Source: Steroidobacter agaridevorans | Lineage (GTDB): Bacteria > Pseudomonadota > Gammaproteobacteria > Steroidobacterales > Steroidobacteraceae | Assembly (NCBI RefSeq): GCF_009932555.1 | Contig: NZ_BLJO01000009.1 | Coordinates: 24,270-88,269, forward strand | Direction of reading: 5' to 3' | DNA length: 64,000 bases | Shown: positions 43,592 through 52,658 of the stretch, piece after piece | Position numbering within the stretch: the first letter of the stretch is position 1 | Layout: each line of letters opens with the position of its first letter | The notes under the pieces: generated by a model | Seen by the model: only the letters and a program-made list of their open reading frames with translations | Database searches by the model: none | What the model was told of the DNA's origin: nothing | Made by a program: the position numbers and the translations under genes

Positions 43592-45772
43592 ATGAAGATG
43601 GATGCGCTCGCCTGGGTCGGCGCTGTCGCGCTGCTGCCCGCACCGACGCTGGCACAAACGACGAACACAGCAACCGGCGCGACTGACGACAGTTCCGTCA
43701 TCGATCAAGTCGTGGTGACGGCACAGCGACGCTCGGAGCGCAGCGTCGCCGTCCCCATCTCGGTCACCGCAATCGATGCGGACGCGCTGTCCGCTGCAAA
43801 CACCGAGGAGTTGGCCGATATCGCCAAACTCACTCCGGGCTTGAGCTTTCCGCGCAGCGGCCCGTTCGTGCAGCCGACCATCCGTGGCGTCGGCACCGCG
43901 ATTCTCAGTTCCGGCAGCGGCAGCAACGTCGGCATCTACACCGACGGCTTCTACTCCACCAATCCGCTGAACGTCGACTTTCAGCTGCTCAACATCGAGA
44001 GCATTCAGGTGCTGAAGGGTCCGCAAGGCACGCTGTTCGGACGCAATACCACGGGTGGCGCAATCCTCGTCACGACCGCGGAACCGAGCCATGACACCAA
44101 AGCCGTCGCTGAAGCCAGCTATGGCAGCTACGACGCGCAGGGCTACCAGGGTTATTTCACGACCGGCCTCAGCGACAACGTCGCAGCAGACATTCAGGCT
44201 CTGTATCGCACTGGCGACGGTTTCGCTCGTAACATCGTCACCGGCAGCAAAGATGATGGCGAGTACGAGAACTGGGCGGTCCGCGCGGGATTGAAGATCG
44301 ACGCTTCGGATACTGTCTCGTTCCTGTTCCGTTACTCGCATCAGGACACGAACGATCCGACCAGCTCCATGAGCAATGCGTTCGTCGCTCCGAACGGCGA
44401 GCCCTTGAACGGCGGCATCGGCGTGCCCTCATCGCTGGTCGCGACCGAGCCCAATCGGATCGCCAATACCGATGCAGAGCTGTTCACGCTCGAGAGCGAC
44501 ATCTTCCAGCTGACCTCGACGTTCGAGCTGGACTTCGCAACGCTCACTTCTTACACGCAATACCGTCGCGAGGACGCGGTGAGCCAGCTCGACCTGGATC
44601 AATCCGGCGCGAAGATTCTGTTATTGAGCATTCCGGTCAAAGATCGCACGGTAACGCAGGAGTTCCTGCTCGCGTCGGAACCCGGCAGTCGCCTGCAATG
44701 GACCACGGGTTTGTTTTACATGCGCTTCGACGATCTGTGGAATCCGATTCTTGGGCAGCTCGGCGGTTCGCCCGTTTGGGCGCCGACTGCGGGCTCGCGC
44801 TCGGTCTCCGAAACGATCGCCGGGTTTGCCGATGTGACTTACGAAGTGACGCCGAAATTTTTCGTCACCGCCGGCGCGCGCTATGGCCGCGATAGCGTTA
44901 CGGACGCGTGGGTACTGAGCAGCGCCACCGGCCCGCTCACGCGCGTGGATCTGCCGAAGCTCGAGGACGATCGAGCGACCCCGCGCGTGGTGTTGCGTTA
45001 TGAGCCAGACGACAATTCCAGCATCTACACCTCGTACACGCAGGGCTACAAGGCAGCGATCTTCGATCTGGGCGGCAACAATCCCGGCGCCGTCGATCCC
45101 GAGAAGCTCACATCGTATGAAGTGGGTTACAAGCGCAGTGTCAGTGGCTTCTCGCTCGATGTGGCCGCGTATTACTACGACTACAAGGACTTGCAGATCT
45201 CGATCTATACAGGTGGCACCGCGCAGATCATCAACGCCGCGAACGCACGCGTTACTGGCGTCGAAGGTCAGCTACGCTGGGATCTGACACCGAGCCTGCA
45301 AGTGTCGCTCGGCGCGTCGTACGTCGATGGCGAGTACCAGGACTTCACTAACTCGCCAAGCTTCATTCGCTGCACGGATCCGGTGCTGTGCGGCTTCGGC
45401 TACGGTTTGTTCGTGAACGTGCCCAACGATTCGAGCGGCTTCAAAATGCAGAATTCGCCGGATTTCAGCGGCAGCCTGGGCGTGCGCTATGCCCTGGCGC
45501 TGGGCGGGGGCGAGCTGGCGTTGTCGGGCAATCTATATCACACGTCGAAGTTCTACTTCGACACCTCACAGCAGTTTGCTCAGGACGGCTACGAACTGCT
45601 CTCGCTCCGGGCGGAATGGACCGATCCGTCGAACCGATACACCTTCGCCGTTTACGGTGATAACGTAACCGACGAGGAGTACCGCACCATGGCGCAGGCC
45701 AACGCCACTGGCATCGGCGCCGGCTGGGGTGCTCCGGCGACCGCGGGCGTTTCGATCCGGGCGCGATTCTAA
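43592..45772 (+). CDS. TonB-dependent outer-membrane receptor
   Basis: 726 aa. A signal peptide (WVGAVALLPAPTLAQ) is followed by a TonB-box-like VIDQVVVTAQRR, a plug with IRGVGTAIL and IQVLKGPQGTLFGRNTTGG, and a barrel ending in SIRARF (C-terminal Phe). No STN domain. The plug sequence is typical of proteobacterial receptors for organic substrates as well as siderophores. ATG at 43592 with GGGGGATGGG upstream. It stands between two AraC regulators and before an enoyl-CoA hydratase, so its ligand is probably the substrate of the local catabolic genes (inference). Confidence 0.93.
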   Translation: MKMDALAWVGAVALLPAPTLAQTTNTATGATDDSSVIDQVVVTAQRRSERSVAVPISVTAIDADALSAANTEELADIAKLTPGLSFPRSGPFVQPTIRGVGTAILSSGSGSNVGIYTDGFYSTNPLNVDFQLLNIESIQVLKGPQGTLFGRNTTGGAILVTTAEPSHDTKAVAEASYGSYDAQGYQGYFTTGLSDNVAADIQALYRTGDGFARNIVTGSKDDGEYENWAVRAGLKIDASDTVSFLFRYSHQDTNDPTSSMSNAFVAPNGEPLNGGIGVPSSLVATEPNRIANTDAELFTLESDIFQLTSTFELDFATLTSYTQYRREDAVSQLDLDQSGAKILLLSIPVKDRTVTQEFLLASEPGSRLQWTTGLFYMRFDDLWNPILGQLGGSPVWAPTAGSRSVSETIAGFADVTYEVTPKFFVTAGARYGRDSVTDAWVLSSATGPLTRVDLPKLEDDRATPRVVLRYEPDDNSSIYTSYTQGYKAAIFDLGGNNPGAVDPEKLTSYEVGYKRSVSGFSLDVAAYYYDYKDLQISIYTGGTAQIINAANARVTGVEGQLRWDLTPSLQVSLGASYVDGEYQDFTNSPSFIRCTDPVLCGFGYGLFVNVPNDSSGFKMQNSPDFSGSLGVRYALALGGGELALSGNLYHTSKFYFDTSQQFAQDGYELLSLRAEWTDPSNRYTFAVYGDNVTDEEYRTMAQANATGIGAGWGAPATAGVSIRARF

Positions 45773-45810
45773 TTCGACCCCAGAACAAGAGGTCTAAGAG
45801 GTGACAAGCC

Positions 45811-46611
45811 ATGCGCAGCTATAGCACTTTGGCAATGACACACAAGGATCGAGTGCTGACCATTACGTTGAACCGTCCCGACGTACTCAACGCCGTCAAC
45901 CGGGAGATGCATGACGAGCTGGCGGACGCATTCAACTTTGCCGCTGCCGATACCGAGTCCGATATCGTCGTGCTGACCGGCGCTGGGCGCGCGTTCTGCG
46001 CCGGCGGCGACGTAGAGCATCTCGCGCGCAACGCCTCCAAGCCGGAGCTGTTCGATCACGAGGCTCGCATCGCCAAGCGCATCGTCTTCGCCATGCTGGA
46101 TCTGGACAAGCCGCTGGTGTGCCGGATGAACGGCCACGCGATCGGCCTCGGCGCGACGCTGGCGCTACTTTGCGATGTGGTGATTGCGCACGATGGCGCG
46201 AAGATCGGTGATCCACACGTGTGTGTGGGCCTGGTTGCAGGCGATGGCGGCGCAGCTATCTGGGCGCAACGAATCGGGCTGGGTCGCGCGAAGGAATATC
46301 TACTGACCGGCGAACCGATGACGGCGAAGCATGCCGCGGAGATCGGTCTCATCAATCACTGCGTCATCCCTTCTCAGCTCGACGACGCCGTCACCGCGTT
46401 CTGCAATCGACTGAAGCATGGCTCCATGCAGGCCATCCGCTGGACCAAGGTGCTGATGAACCTCGAGTTGAAGCGCGTCGCCACCGCGGTCATGGACGCC
46501 GGCATCGCCTATGAGTCCGTGACGGCGCGTTCCGCCGATCACCGTGAAGCAGTCAAGGCCATGCAGGAGAAGCGTCGTCCCGTGTTCTGCTCGGACAACA
46601 CCAAGCTCTGA
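45811..46611 (+). CDS. Enoyl-CoA hydratase/isomerase family protein
   Basis: 266 aa crotonase. TITLNRPDVLNAVN, RAFCAGGDVEHLA and MNGHAIGLGATLALLCD are the signature and oxyanion segments. The second-Glu region reads GDPHVCVGLVAGDGGA, with His rather than Glu in the usual place, so hydratase activity is doubtful and another crotonase reaction is possible. ATG at 45811 after AAGAGGTGA, 38 bp after the TonB receptor. Convergent with the AraC gene at 46613 (1-bp gap). Confidence 0.9.
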   Translation: MRSYSTLAMTHKDRVLTITLNRPDVLNAVNREMHDELADAFNFAAADTESDIVVLTGAGRAFCAGGDVEHLARNASKPELFDHEARIAKRIVFAMLDLDKPLVCRMNGHAIGLGATLALLCDVVIAHDGAKIGDPHVCVGLVAGDGGAAIWAQRIGLGRAKEYLLTGEPMTAKHAAEIGLINHCVIPSQLDDAVTAFCNRLKHGSMQAIRWTKVLMNLELKRVATAVMDAGIAYESVTARSADHREAVKAMQEKRRPVFCSDNTKL

Positions 46612-46612
46612 A

Positions 46613-47713
46613 CTACCTGCTCGCCGCGTTACGCAACTCTCGCGGCGAGGCGCAGAACCAGCGATGACAGCTGCGCGACAGCACCGATGTTTCCGAGTAG
46701 CCTAGGATCTCCGTCACTCGCACCAGCGAAACATTGGGTTGCTGTAGATAGCGCAGCGCCACGTCCCGCCGCACCGAATCCTTGATTGCTTCGAAAGAGT
46801 CGCCCTCGTCTCGCAGCCTGCGCTGAAGCGTGCGCGGATGCATGCCGACCGCCGAGGCCACGCGCTCGTGTGTGCAATTCCCCTCGACCAGCAACCGCCC
46901 GATGATGATGCGAACGCGCTCGCTGAGCGACATCGCCGTCGTGGGAAACCGTTGATCGATGAAGCTGGTCGCGATCTCGTACAGCTGCGGATCGGCTTCC
47001 GGCAGCGCCAGGTCGAAATCACGCTCGTCGAAGAACAAACCGTTCATGCTCTGCCCGAAGCGCGCCGTCGCGTTGCAGTGGCTGCGATAGGTCGACGCCG
47101 AGCCCACGGGCTCATGAGTGAACCAGATCTCGCGCGCACGCGCCTGGCCGCCGCTGATCGCGAGCACGGTGTGCTGAATCAACGCCAACGCATGCTCGAC
47201 GGCCTGGCGTTGGGCAGCGAAGCCCATCGAGGAGAATTCGAACAACATGAAGATCCGCGGATCGTTGGGAATTTTCTCGAAGCAGACCCGCACGGCATTG
47301 CTGTAGGCGTGCACATGATTCGCGAAGTATCGAAGCGCTTCGCCCAACGTCGGCGAGTTACGCATTGCTACATCCAACGGGCCGAGCACTTTGGTCGCGC
47401 CGTGCGCGGCCTGTATCGTCGCCAGGCGCAGGCCGAAATCCGGGCACGCCAGCTCAGTGCTCGCACGGTCGAACAAGTCAGCCATCTGGCTGAACGGAAT
47501 CACGCCCTTGCCCTGATCGGGCGCGCCGCGTTCGATTCGCGCCCGCTGCAGCAGAGCCGCGGCGTCGCCGCCCAGGCTCCCAACCAGTTTGTCGAATTGG
47601 CGAAGCGCGTCGACTCGCACCGAGGCGAGCTCGCTACTCGCCGATAACGCAGCCTCGCTCTTCTGGCTGGCGCTCTCACGCACCACGGACAGTTTGCGTT
47701 TCTCTGCTTTCAT
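46613..47713 (-). CDS. AraC-family regulator, paralogue B
   Basis: 366 aa. Same architecture as the regulator at 42356: N-terminal Arabinose_bd-type sensor (MADLFDRASTELACPDFGLRLA; GPLDVAMRNSPTLGEALRYF) and C-terminal AraC helix-turn-helix pair (RVASAVGMHPRTLQRRLR; EILGYSETSVLSRSCHRWF). The recognition helices of the two proteins are almost identical, so they may share target sites while sensing different ligands (inference). ATG at 47713. Confidence 0.92.
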   Translation of the reverse strand: MKAEKRKLSVVRESASQKSEAALSASSELASVRVDALRQFDKLVGSLGGDAAALLQRARIERGAPDQGKGVIPFSQMADLFDRASTELACPDFGLRLATIQAAHGATKVLGPLDVAMRNSPTLGEALRYFANHVHAYSNAVRVCFEKIPNDPRIFMLFEFSSMGFAAQRQAVEHALALIQHTVLAISGGQARAREIWFTHEPVGSASTYRSHCNATARFGQSMNGLFFDERDFDLALPEADPQLYEIATSFIDQRFPTTAMSLSERVRIIIGRLLVEGNCTHERVASAVGMHPRTLQRRLRDEGDSFEAIKDSVRRDVALRYLQQPNVSLVRVTEILGYSETSVLSRSCHRWFCASPRELRNAASR

Positions 47714-47779
47714 CCACCCTACCCCCGACCGTCCGGATCTCTGCAGGATCCTGGCACTCGCTAACGCATCAATCGTTCG

Positions 47780-48976
47780 TCACAACGGCAGCTCGACATC
47801 GACCTTGCCGGTGGCCAGCACGCCGCCGTCTTGATTGGTCATCTTCAGCGACAGATTCACCAGCGGCACGCCCCAGGCGGACAGCTCTTCTTTGCCGATC
47901 ACTTCCGCATCGAGATAGGTGATATCGCCTTCGTACGCCGGCCCGCGGAACGCGGTGTTGGAATAACGAACGAAACCTTCGTGGCCTGCCCAGTGAGCGA
48001 CGTAGTCCGTCACCCAGGCGCCCATCGTGGCGCCGTAGCCGTATGCGCGCGGCATGCCGATCTTCGTTGCTCGATCCGCATCGACGTGGCCGCGCGATGG
48101 GCCGAGATACAAGCCGTCGCGCAAGCGCGGATCGATCTTCGCGCCCTGCTCGTCGAAGCCGAAGCCGGGCACCCAGCCCGGATCCTGGTTGATCCACGGA
48201 TCCTTGACGCCATCGGGCGCCGTCCAGCGGAACGTGCCCCAGATGTTGAAAATGAACGCGCGATATTCGGTGGCGAAGCTGGCGAGCGAATGCGGGCCGA
48301 TCACGCGACGCTTCAAGCGATCGCCGACTCTCACGTCGTTGAACCGCGGCGTGCGGCCTTCGCGGTTCGACAACATCCACTCCAAACGCTCGCGATCGAT
48401 CGCCTCGATCTGTTGGGCCGTCCACGCCGGCGCCTTGCCGGCCGATTGACTCAGCGAGCCGCGCTTCTCCGCTTCAGCCGCTAGGTAGCGAATCGATGTC
48501 GCGCGCTCTTTGCAAACGATGTCGCCATGCTGATTGAAGTGCATGGTGTCGCCGCGTGAAAACAGCGTCGGGCCGGCGAACTTGGTATCGGTGACTTTGT
48601 AGTCGTGGAAGCGGCGCTTCTGGGTGAGCCGGTCGCCAGGGCGGATGCGCGGGCCGTAGTGCCACCACTCTTCGCCGCCGAAGATGAGATGCGAACCGGC
48701 GATGTAGCCGACGCAGGCCGGCTGCACGCCGTGACCGTAGTCGAGCCCGACCGCGATGGATTGCGGCGCGACCAGGCCGCCGAAGCGCGAGCTCCTGGCG
48801 AAATCTTCGTCCCAGTGGATGGGATTGAAATTATCCATCGCCATGACCCAGCGCCGGATGTCGGTCGAGGTGCACGGCTCGATCAGCTGGCCGCCGCCGA
48901 CCTCCTGGCCGACGCGAGCCTGCACGTCGCTCAAATCGAACTCGACCGTCTGGGGTGCCGCGCCTGACTTGCTCAC
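47780..48976 (-). CDS. MaoC-like double-hotdog dehydratase/hydratase
   Basis: 398 aa with two hotdog folds. The N-terminal half is FAS1-dehydratase-like (WVMAMDNFNPIHWDEDFARSS, the Asp/His hydratase motif; RIRPGDRLTQKRRFHDY). The C-terminal half starts at VGDRLKRRVIGPHSLASFATEYRAF. It probably hydrates enoyl-CoA with R stereochemistry, which would suit an HSD17B4-like dehydrogenase (inference). GTG at 48976 chosen for its GAGG ribosome site; a TTG 27 nt upstream is possible. Operator site 5 lies 59 bp upstream, and a TetR gene precedes it on the same strand. Confidence 0.87.
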   Translation of the reverse strand: MSKSGAAPQTVEFDLSDVQARVGQEVGGGQLIEPCTSTDIRRWVMAMDNFNPIHWDEDFARSSRFGGLVAPQSIAVGLDYGHGVQPACVGYIAGSHLIFGGEEWWHYGPRIRPGDRLTQKRRFHDYKVTDTKFAGPTLFSRGDTMHFNQHGDIVCKERATSIRYLAAEAEKRGSLSQSAGKAPAWTAQQIEAIDRERLEWMLSNREGRTPRFNDVRVGDRLKRRVIGPHSLASFATEYRAFIFNIWGTFRWTAPDGVKDPWINQDPGWVPGFGFDEQGAKIDPRLRDGLYLGPSRGHVDADRATKIGMPRAYGYGATMGAWVTDYVAHWAGHEGFVRYSNTAFRGPAYEGDITYLDAEVIGKEELSAWGVPLVNLSLKMTNQDGGVLATGKVDVELPL

Positions 48977-49034
48977 GTCCGCTTTGCCTCGCCGTCCAAC
49001 CAATGACGGTCAGGCTAGAGGAAGGGCCAGCTGC

Positions 49035-49056
49035 AAGTCAACACTGGTGTTGATTA
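49035..49056. promoter_or_regulatory. Palindromic operator, site 5
   Basis: Left arm AAGTCAACA, spacer CTGG, right arm TGTTGATTA (9-4-9). It lies between the TetR gene (stop 49115) and the MaoC-like gene (start 48976), 59 bp upstream of the latter. It is the copy closest to a regulator gene in this window. Confidence 0.75.
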
Positions 49057-49114
49057 TCGAACGAGGCGCAAGCCGGCTGACGTGTGGCGCCAGGGTGGCT
49101 GACGCCTCAGATCG

Positions 49115-49789
49115 TTATTTGCGCTTTTTGCCGCCGACCTTGGCGTCCAGGTCGGGGAATTTTTCCGGACGCAGCGTGCCCTGCAGCGACAGACGCAGCA
49201 TCTCCCGGGTGAAGCGCTCGGTCATTTCCTTGCGCTCCTTGGCGGTACGGGCATGGGCGCGGACCCAGACTGGCCACAGGAACGTGCCGGCAAGCATCAC
49301 GACCGAATGCACTTCCACGTCGATGCCGGGCCGCGCGAAATCGGTGTGGGTGAAGCGCTCCATCTGTTCCTTGTACTGGCGCCAGAACTGGTCGGCGGAG
49401 GGCCGAGCCGAGCTGAGCAGCTCATACAGCCAAACGCGGCCGAGCTCGGGATTTTCCATCGCGAACTCGGACAGGCCGCCCATCACTTTTTCCACCAGGG
49501 CATCGACCGGCGTGTCGTGCGTGGTCGCCGGATCGCCGAAGGCGGCCTGATTCAGCTTCTCCGCCACCCAGGCGGCCGTCGCTTCGATCAGCTGCTCGCG
49601 GGTCTGGAAATGCTGATACGCCGTGCCGCGGTTGACGCCTGCGACCTGCGCCACTTGCGCCACGCTCAAGCCTTCCTTGCCGTCCTGGGCGAGTACGCCA
49701 CGGGCGGCTTCCAGAATTGCTTCGCGGGTGCCTTCGGGATCGCGTTTCCGACGCGGACGCCGGGCCACGCTGGTGGATCGCTCTGCCAT
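49115..49789 (-). CDS. TetR-family transcriptional regulator
   Basis: 224 aa. The N-terminal helix-turn-helix (REAILEAARGVLAQDGKEGLSVAQVAQVAGVNRGTAYQHFQTREQ, residues about 22-66) is a textbook TetR DNA-binding domain; the C-terminal ligand-binding helices are unassigned. A basic tail (KVGGKKRK) ends the protein. ATG at 49789. As TetR proteins bind palindromes of about this size, it is the prime candidate for the operators at 2061, 16686, 20382, 49035 and 52659, but no copy precedes its own gene, so this is inference. Confidence 0.92.
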   Translation of the reverse strand: MAERSTSVARRPRRKRDPEGTREAILEAARGVLAQDGKEGLSVAQVAQVAGVNRGTAYQHFQTREQLIEATAAWVAEKLNQAAFGDPATTHDTPVDALVEKVMGGLSEFAMENPELGRVWLYELLSSARPSADQFWRQYKEQMERFTHTDFARPGIDVEVHSVVMLAGTFLWPVWVRAHARTAKERKEMTERFTREMLRLSLQGTLRPEKFPDLDAKVGGKKRK

Positions 49790-49907
49790 GGTTGTTTTCA
49801 GATCGAATGATCGATGAGGGCCAAAATTCGGGCTCGAGACCGCAATATGTTAGTCGATGCGGCCTCGGCCGGCCACGCTGTGGTCAATCTCCCACGGCGG
49901 CGCCCGC

Positions 49908-51071
49908 TCAAAGCGCTTCGACGATGGTTACGTTCGCGATGCCACCGCCCTCGCACATGGCCTGCAGCCCATAGCGTTTGCCGCGCTTGCGCAGGGCGTG
50001 GACCAGCGTCGCCATGAGCTTGGCGCCAGTCGCCCCGAGCGGATGGCCGAGCGCGATTGCGCCGCCGTTGACATTCACCCGGTCCGGATCCGCGCCGGTG
50101 GCTTTCAACCACGCCAGCACCACCGAGGCGAACGCTTCGTTGATTTCAAACAAGTCGATATCGCCGATACGCAGGCCCCCTCGCTCCAAGGCGCGCCTGG
50201 TCGCCGGAATCGGCTCTTCCAGCATGATCACCGGATCGCCGGCCGTGACGGTCAGATTGTGAATTCGTGCGAGCGGCTTCAAGTTATGAGACTTCAGGCC
50301 ACGCTCGTTCACGACCAGCACCGCGGACGCACCGTCGCACACCTGGCTCGAGTTCGCCGCGCTCAGCACGCCACCTTCCTGCAGGAGTTTCACCGAGCTG
50401 ATGGCTTCGATGCTGGCGTCGAAGCGCACGCCCTCATCCGCAGTATGCAAACTGCCATCGGCGACTTTCAGCGGCACGATCTCGTCCTTGAACGCATCGG
50501 CCTGAATCGCAGCGATCGCCCGTTGGTGACTTCGCAGCGCGTACTGATCCAGCTGCTCGCGATTGAAGCCGTATTTGTCCGCGAGCATCTGCGCGCCCGT
50601 GAACTGACTGAACTGCTGAACGCCATAGCGCTTGCGAATGCGTTCGCTCCAAGGACCGGCGCCCACGCCCGCTTTCTCGGCCAACGCAACGGGCGAGCCC
50701 ATCGGCACGCGGCTCATGCTTTCGACGCCCGCTGCAATCACCACGTCCTGCGTGCCGGACATCACAGCCTGCGCGGCGAAATGCACCGCTTGTTGCGACG
50801 AGCCGCACTGCCGATCGATGGAAACGGCGGGCACGCTGTCGGGCAGTTTGGAGGCCAGCACGACGTTACGGCCGACATGAAAGCTCTGCTCACCGACCTG
50901 ACTGACGCAGCCCACGATGACGTCTTCGACAGCCCGCGGATCGATGCCGGTGCGATCGACGACTGCATTGAGCACTTCGCCGCCCATGTCGGCCGGATGC
51001 CAGGTAGAGAGCTTGCCGTTGCGCCGGCCACCGGCCGTGCGCACCGCCGCTACGATATATGCTTCGCCCAT
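49908..51071 (-). CDS. Thiolase (acetyl-CoA acyltransferase)
   Basis: 387 aa. Cys89 in SIDRQCGSSQQA is the nucleophile; NEAFASVVLAW, GGAIALGHPLGATG and MCEGGGIANVTIVE supply the catalytic His and second Cys motifs. It cleaves 3-ketoacyl-CoA with CoA, or condenses in reverse. ATG at 51071 follows GAGAAG; a GTG 12 nt upstream lacks a site. Divergent from the AMACR-like gene at 51206; the 134 bp between hold a CAACTG palindrome. Likely the last step of a beta-oxidation turn with the MaoC-like and HSD17B4-like enzymes. Confidence 0.94.
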   Translation of the reverse strand: MGEAYIVAAVRTAGGRRNGKLSTWHPADMGGEVLNAVVDRTGIDPRAVEDVIVGCVSQVGEQSFHVGRNVVLASKLPDSVPAVSIDRQCGSSQQAVHFAAQAVMSGTQDVVIAAGVESMSRVPMGSPVALAEKAGVGAGPWSERIRKRYGVQQFSQFTGAQMLADKYGFNREQLDQYALRSHQRAIAAIQADAFKDEIVPLKVADGSLHTADEGVRFDASIEAISSVKLLQEGGVLSAANSSQVCDGASAVLVVNERGLKSHNLKPLARIHNLTVTAGDPVIMLEEPIPATRRALERGGLRIGDIDLFEINEAFASVVLAWLKATGADPDRVNVNGGAIALGHPLGATGAKLMATLVHALRKRGKRYGLQAMCEGGGIANVTIVEAL

Positions 51072-51135
51072 GGTGCTTCTCACATTAACGATTGATTGAA
51101 TTCAAACTCGGAGCGCGGCCGCGGTCGCCAGCTAT

Positions 51136-51150
51136 CAACTGCTACAGTTG
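51136..51150. promoter_or_regulatory. Perfect CAACTG/CAGTTG palindrome in divergent promoter region
   Basis: CAACTG-CTA-CAGTTG, a perfect 6-3-6 inverted repeat, overlaps a possible -35 (TTGTAC at 51148) whose -10 would be TAGAAT at 51173-51178. It lies between the thiolase (51071) and the racemase (51206). It differs from the 22-bp operator, so a different regulator is likely. Confidence 0.5.
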
Positions 51151-51205
51151 TACTGCATGCCATGCTCTGGACTAGAATTTTCGACATTGAATCACAGGGT
51201 ATGCG

Positions 51206-52363
51206 ATGAGCCCCACCGAGCCAACGAATTCGTCCGATCCGACGAAGCGCACAGCCAACGGCCCACTGCAGGGCGTGCGCGTGCTGGAATTCGCCGGCCT
51301 GGGCCCGGCGCCCTTCTGCGGCATGCTGCTCTCCGATCTCGGCGCGCAAGTGATCCGTGTTTCGCGCCCCAATGCACCGGCTCAACCGTTCGATGCGATT
51401 CTCGATCGCGGCCGCATCACGCTCACTGTCGATTTGAAACAAAGCGTCGGCGTCGAAGCATGCCGTGCACTCGCCAGGAGCGCCGACGTGCTGATCGAAG
51501 GCTTCCGTCCCGGTGTGCTGGAGAAGCTCGGCCTCGGACCGGACGCGCTGCTCAAAGACAATCCCAAGCTGGTTTATGGACGCATGACAGGCTGGGGGCA
51601 ATACGGGCCGAACTCGCACACCGCGGGCCATGACATCAACTACATCGCACTGTCGGGCGCATTGCATTCGATCGGCGACGCGGCGAAGCCGACGCCACCG
51701 CTGAATCTCGTCGGCGATTTCGGTGGCGGCGCGCTGTATCTCGCGATGGGTGTTCTCGCAGCGCTGCTCAACGCGCGCAGCACCGGTGTGGGGCAAGTTG
51801 TGGATTGCGCGATGACCGATGGCGCTGCGTCGCTGATGAGCATGATGTTCGCCATGCGAGCCGGTGGCGACTGGCGCGAGCAGCGGCATGCGAATCTGCT
51901 CGACGGCGGCGCGCCGTTCTACGACACCTATCGTTGCGCCGACGACAAATGGATCTGCGTCGGAGCGCTGGAAATCCAGTTCTTCACGGTGTTGCTCGAC
52001 AAGCTGGGAATTCCGGTGAGCGACTATCCCAATCATTGGGACCCCGCCTGCTGGCCGGGCATGCGCGCACAGTTCGAGAAGATTTTTCAAAGCCAGCCGC
52101 AGGCTCACTGGTGCGAGCTGCTGGTGAACAGCGATGCCTGCTTCGCGCCGGTGCTGCCAATGAGCGAAGCCATCAACCATCCGCATAACGTCGCGCGAGG
52201 CACCTTCACCACCCATTCCGGAATCGTTCAACCTGCGCCGGCGCCACGCTTCTCGCGCACACCGACGACGATTCAGGACGGCGCCCGAGTCGACGCGAAT
52301 ACGCTGCGCGCGTGGCGAGTGCCGGACACTCTCATCGACCAGCTTCTGCCTGCGCGCGAGTAA
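51206..52363 (+). CDS. Alpha-methylacyl-CoA racemase-like (CaiB family)
   Basis: 385 aa CaiB/BaiF-fold protein. FAGLGPAPFCGMLLSDLGAQVIRV and GWGQYGPNSHTAGHDINYIALSGALHSIG are diagnostic of AMACR/MCR. His142 and Asp171 (NLVGDFGGG) match His126 and Asp156 of the mycobacterial enzyme. It epimerises the 2-methyl centre of branched acyl-CoAs, as needed before beta-oxidation of sterol or isoprenoid side chains. ATG at 51206. Its presence supports a methyl-branched substrate for the surrounding genes (inference). Confidence 0.9.
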   Translation: MSPTEPTNSSDPTKRTANGPLQGVRVLEFAGLGPAPFCGMLLSDLGAQVIRVSRPNAPAQPFDAILDRGRITLTVDLKQSVGVEACRALARSADVLIEGFRPGVLEKLGLGPDALLKDNPKLVYGRMTGWGQYGPNSHTAGHDINYIALSGALHSIGDAAKPTPPLNLVGDFGGGALYLAMGVLAALLNARSTGVGQVVDCAMTDGAASLMSMMFAMRAGGDWREQRHANLLDGGAPFYDTYRCADDKWICVGALEIQFFTVLLDKLGIPVSDYPNHWDPACWPGMRAQFEKIFQSQPQAHWCELLVNSDACFAPVLPMSEAINHPHNVARGTFTTHSGIVQPAPAPRFSRTPTTIQDGARVDANTLRAWRVPDTLIDQLLPARE

Positions 52364-52386
52364 TTCGACTTATCGAATCGATCAAA

Positions 52387-52584
52387 CTATTGCCGCGTCA
52401 CTGGGCCCAGCGCCGCGAACGGACGCTGAGCGGCGAAGCTCGCCTGTACATAACCTTGCCGGTTCGTTTCCTTGTGAAACTCGGCCGATAGTGTTTCCGC
52501 GCCGTCATCCGGGCGCGTCAGCGCCACGATGCCCGAGCCCATCAGCCCGCCGGCGATGAAAACGACCGCTGCCTTGAAGACCAT
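52387..52584 (-). CDS. Small membrane-anchored hypothetical protein
   Basis: 65 aa, not recognised. One hydrophobic segment (VFKAAVVFIAGGLMGSGIVAL) at the N terminus looks like a signal anchor, followed by a polar tail. ATG at 52584 with GGGGGG upstream; an in-frame start 81 nt upstream would run into operator site 6. The operator lies 75 bp before this start. Convergent with the racemase gene. Real but unassigned; moderate confidence. Confidence 0.5.
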   Translation of the reverse strand: MVFKAAVVFIAGGLMGSGIVALTRPDDGAETLSAEFHKETNRQGYVQASFAAQRPFAALGPVTRQ

Positions 52585-52658
52585 GGCCGCAACCCCCCGA
52601 AACTTTCGATCGGCTATCTTTTCGTGCCGTCCGTAGAAGCTATAACCGCCTCGCCCGC

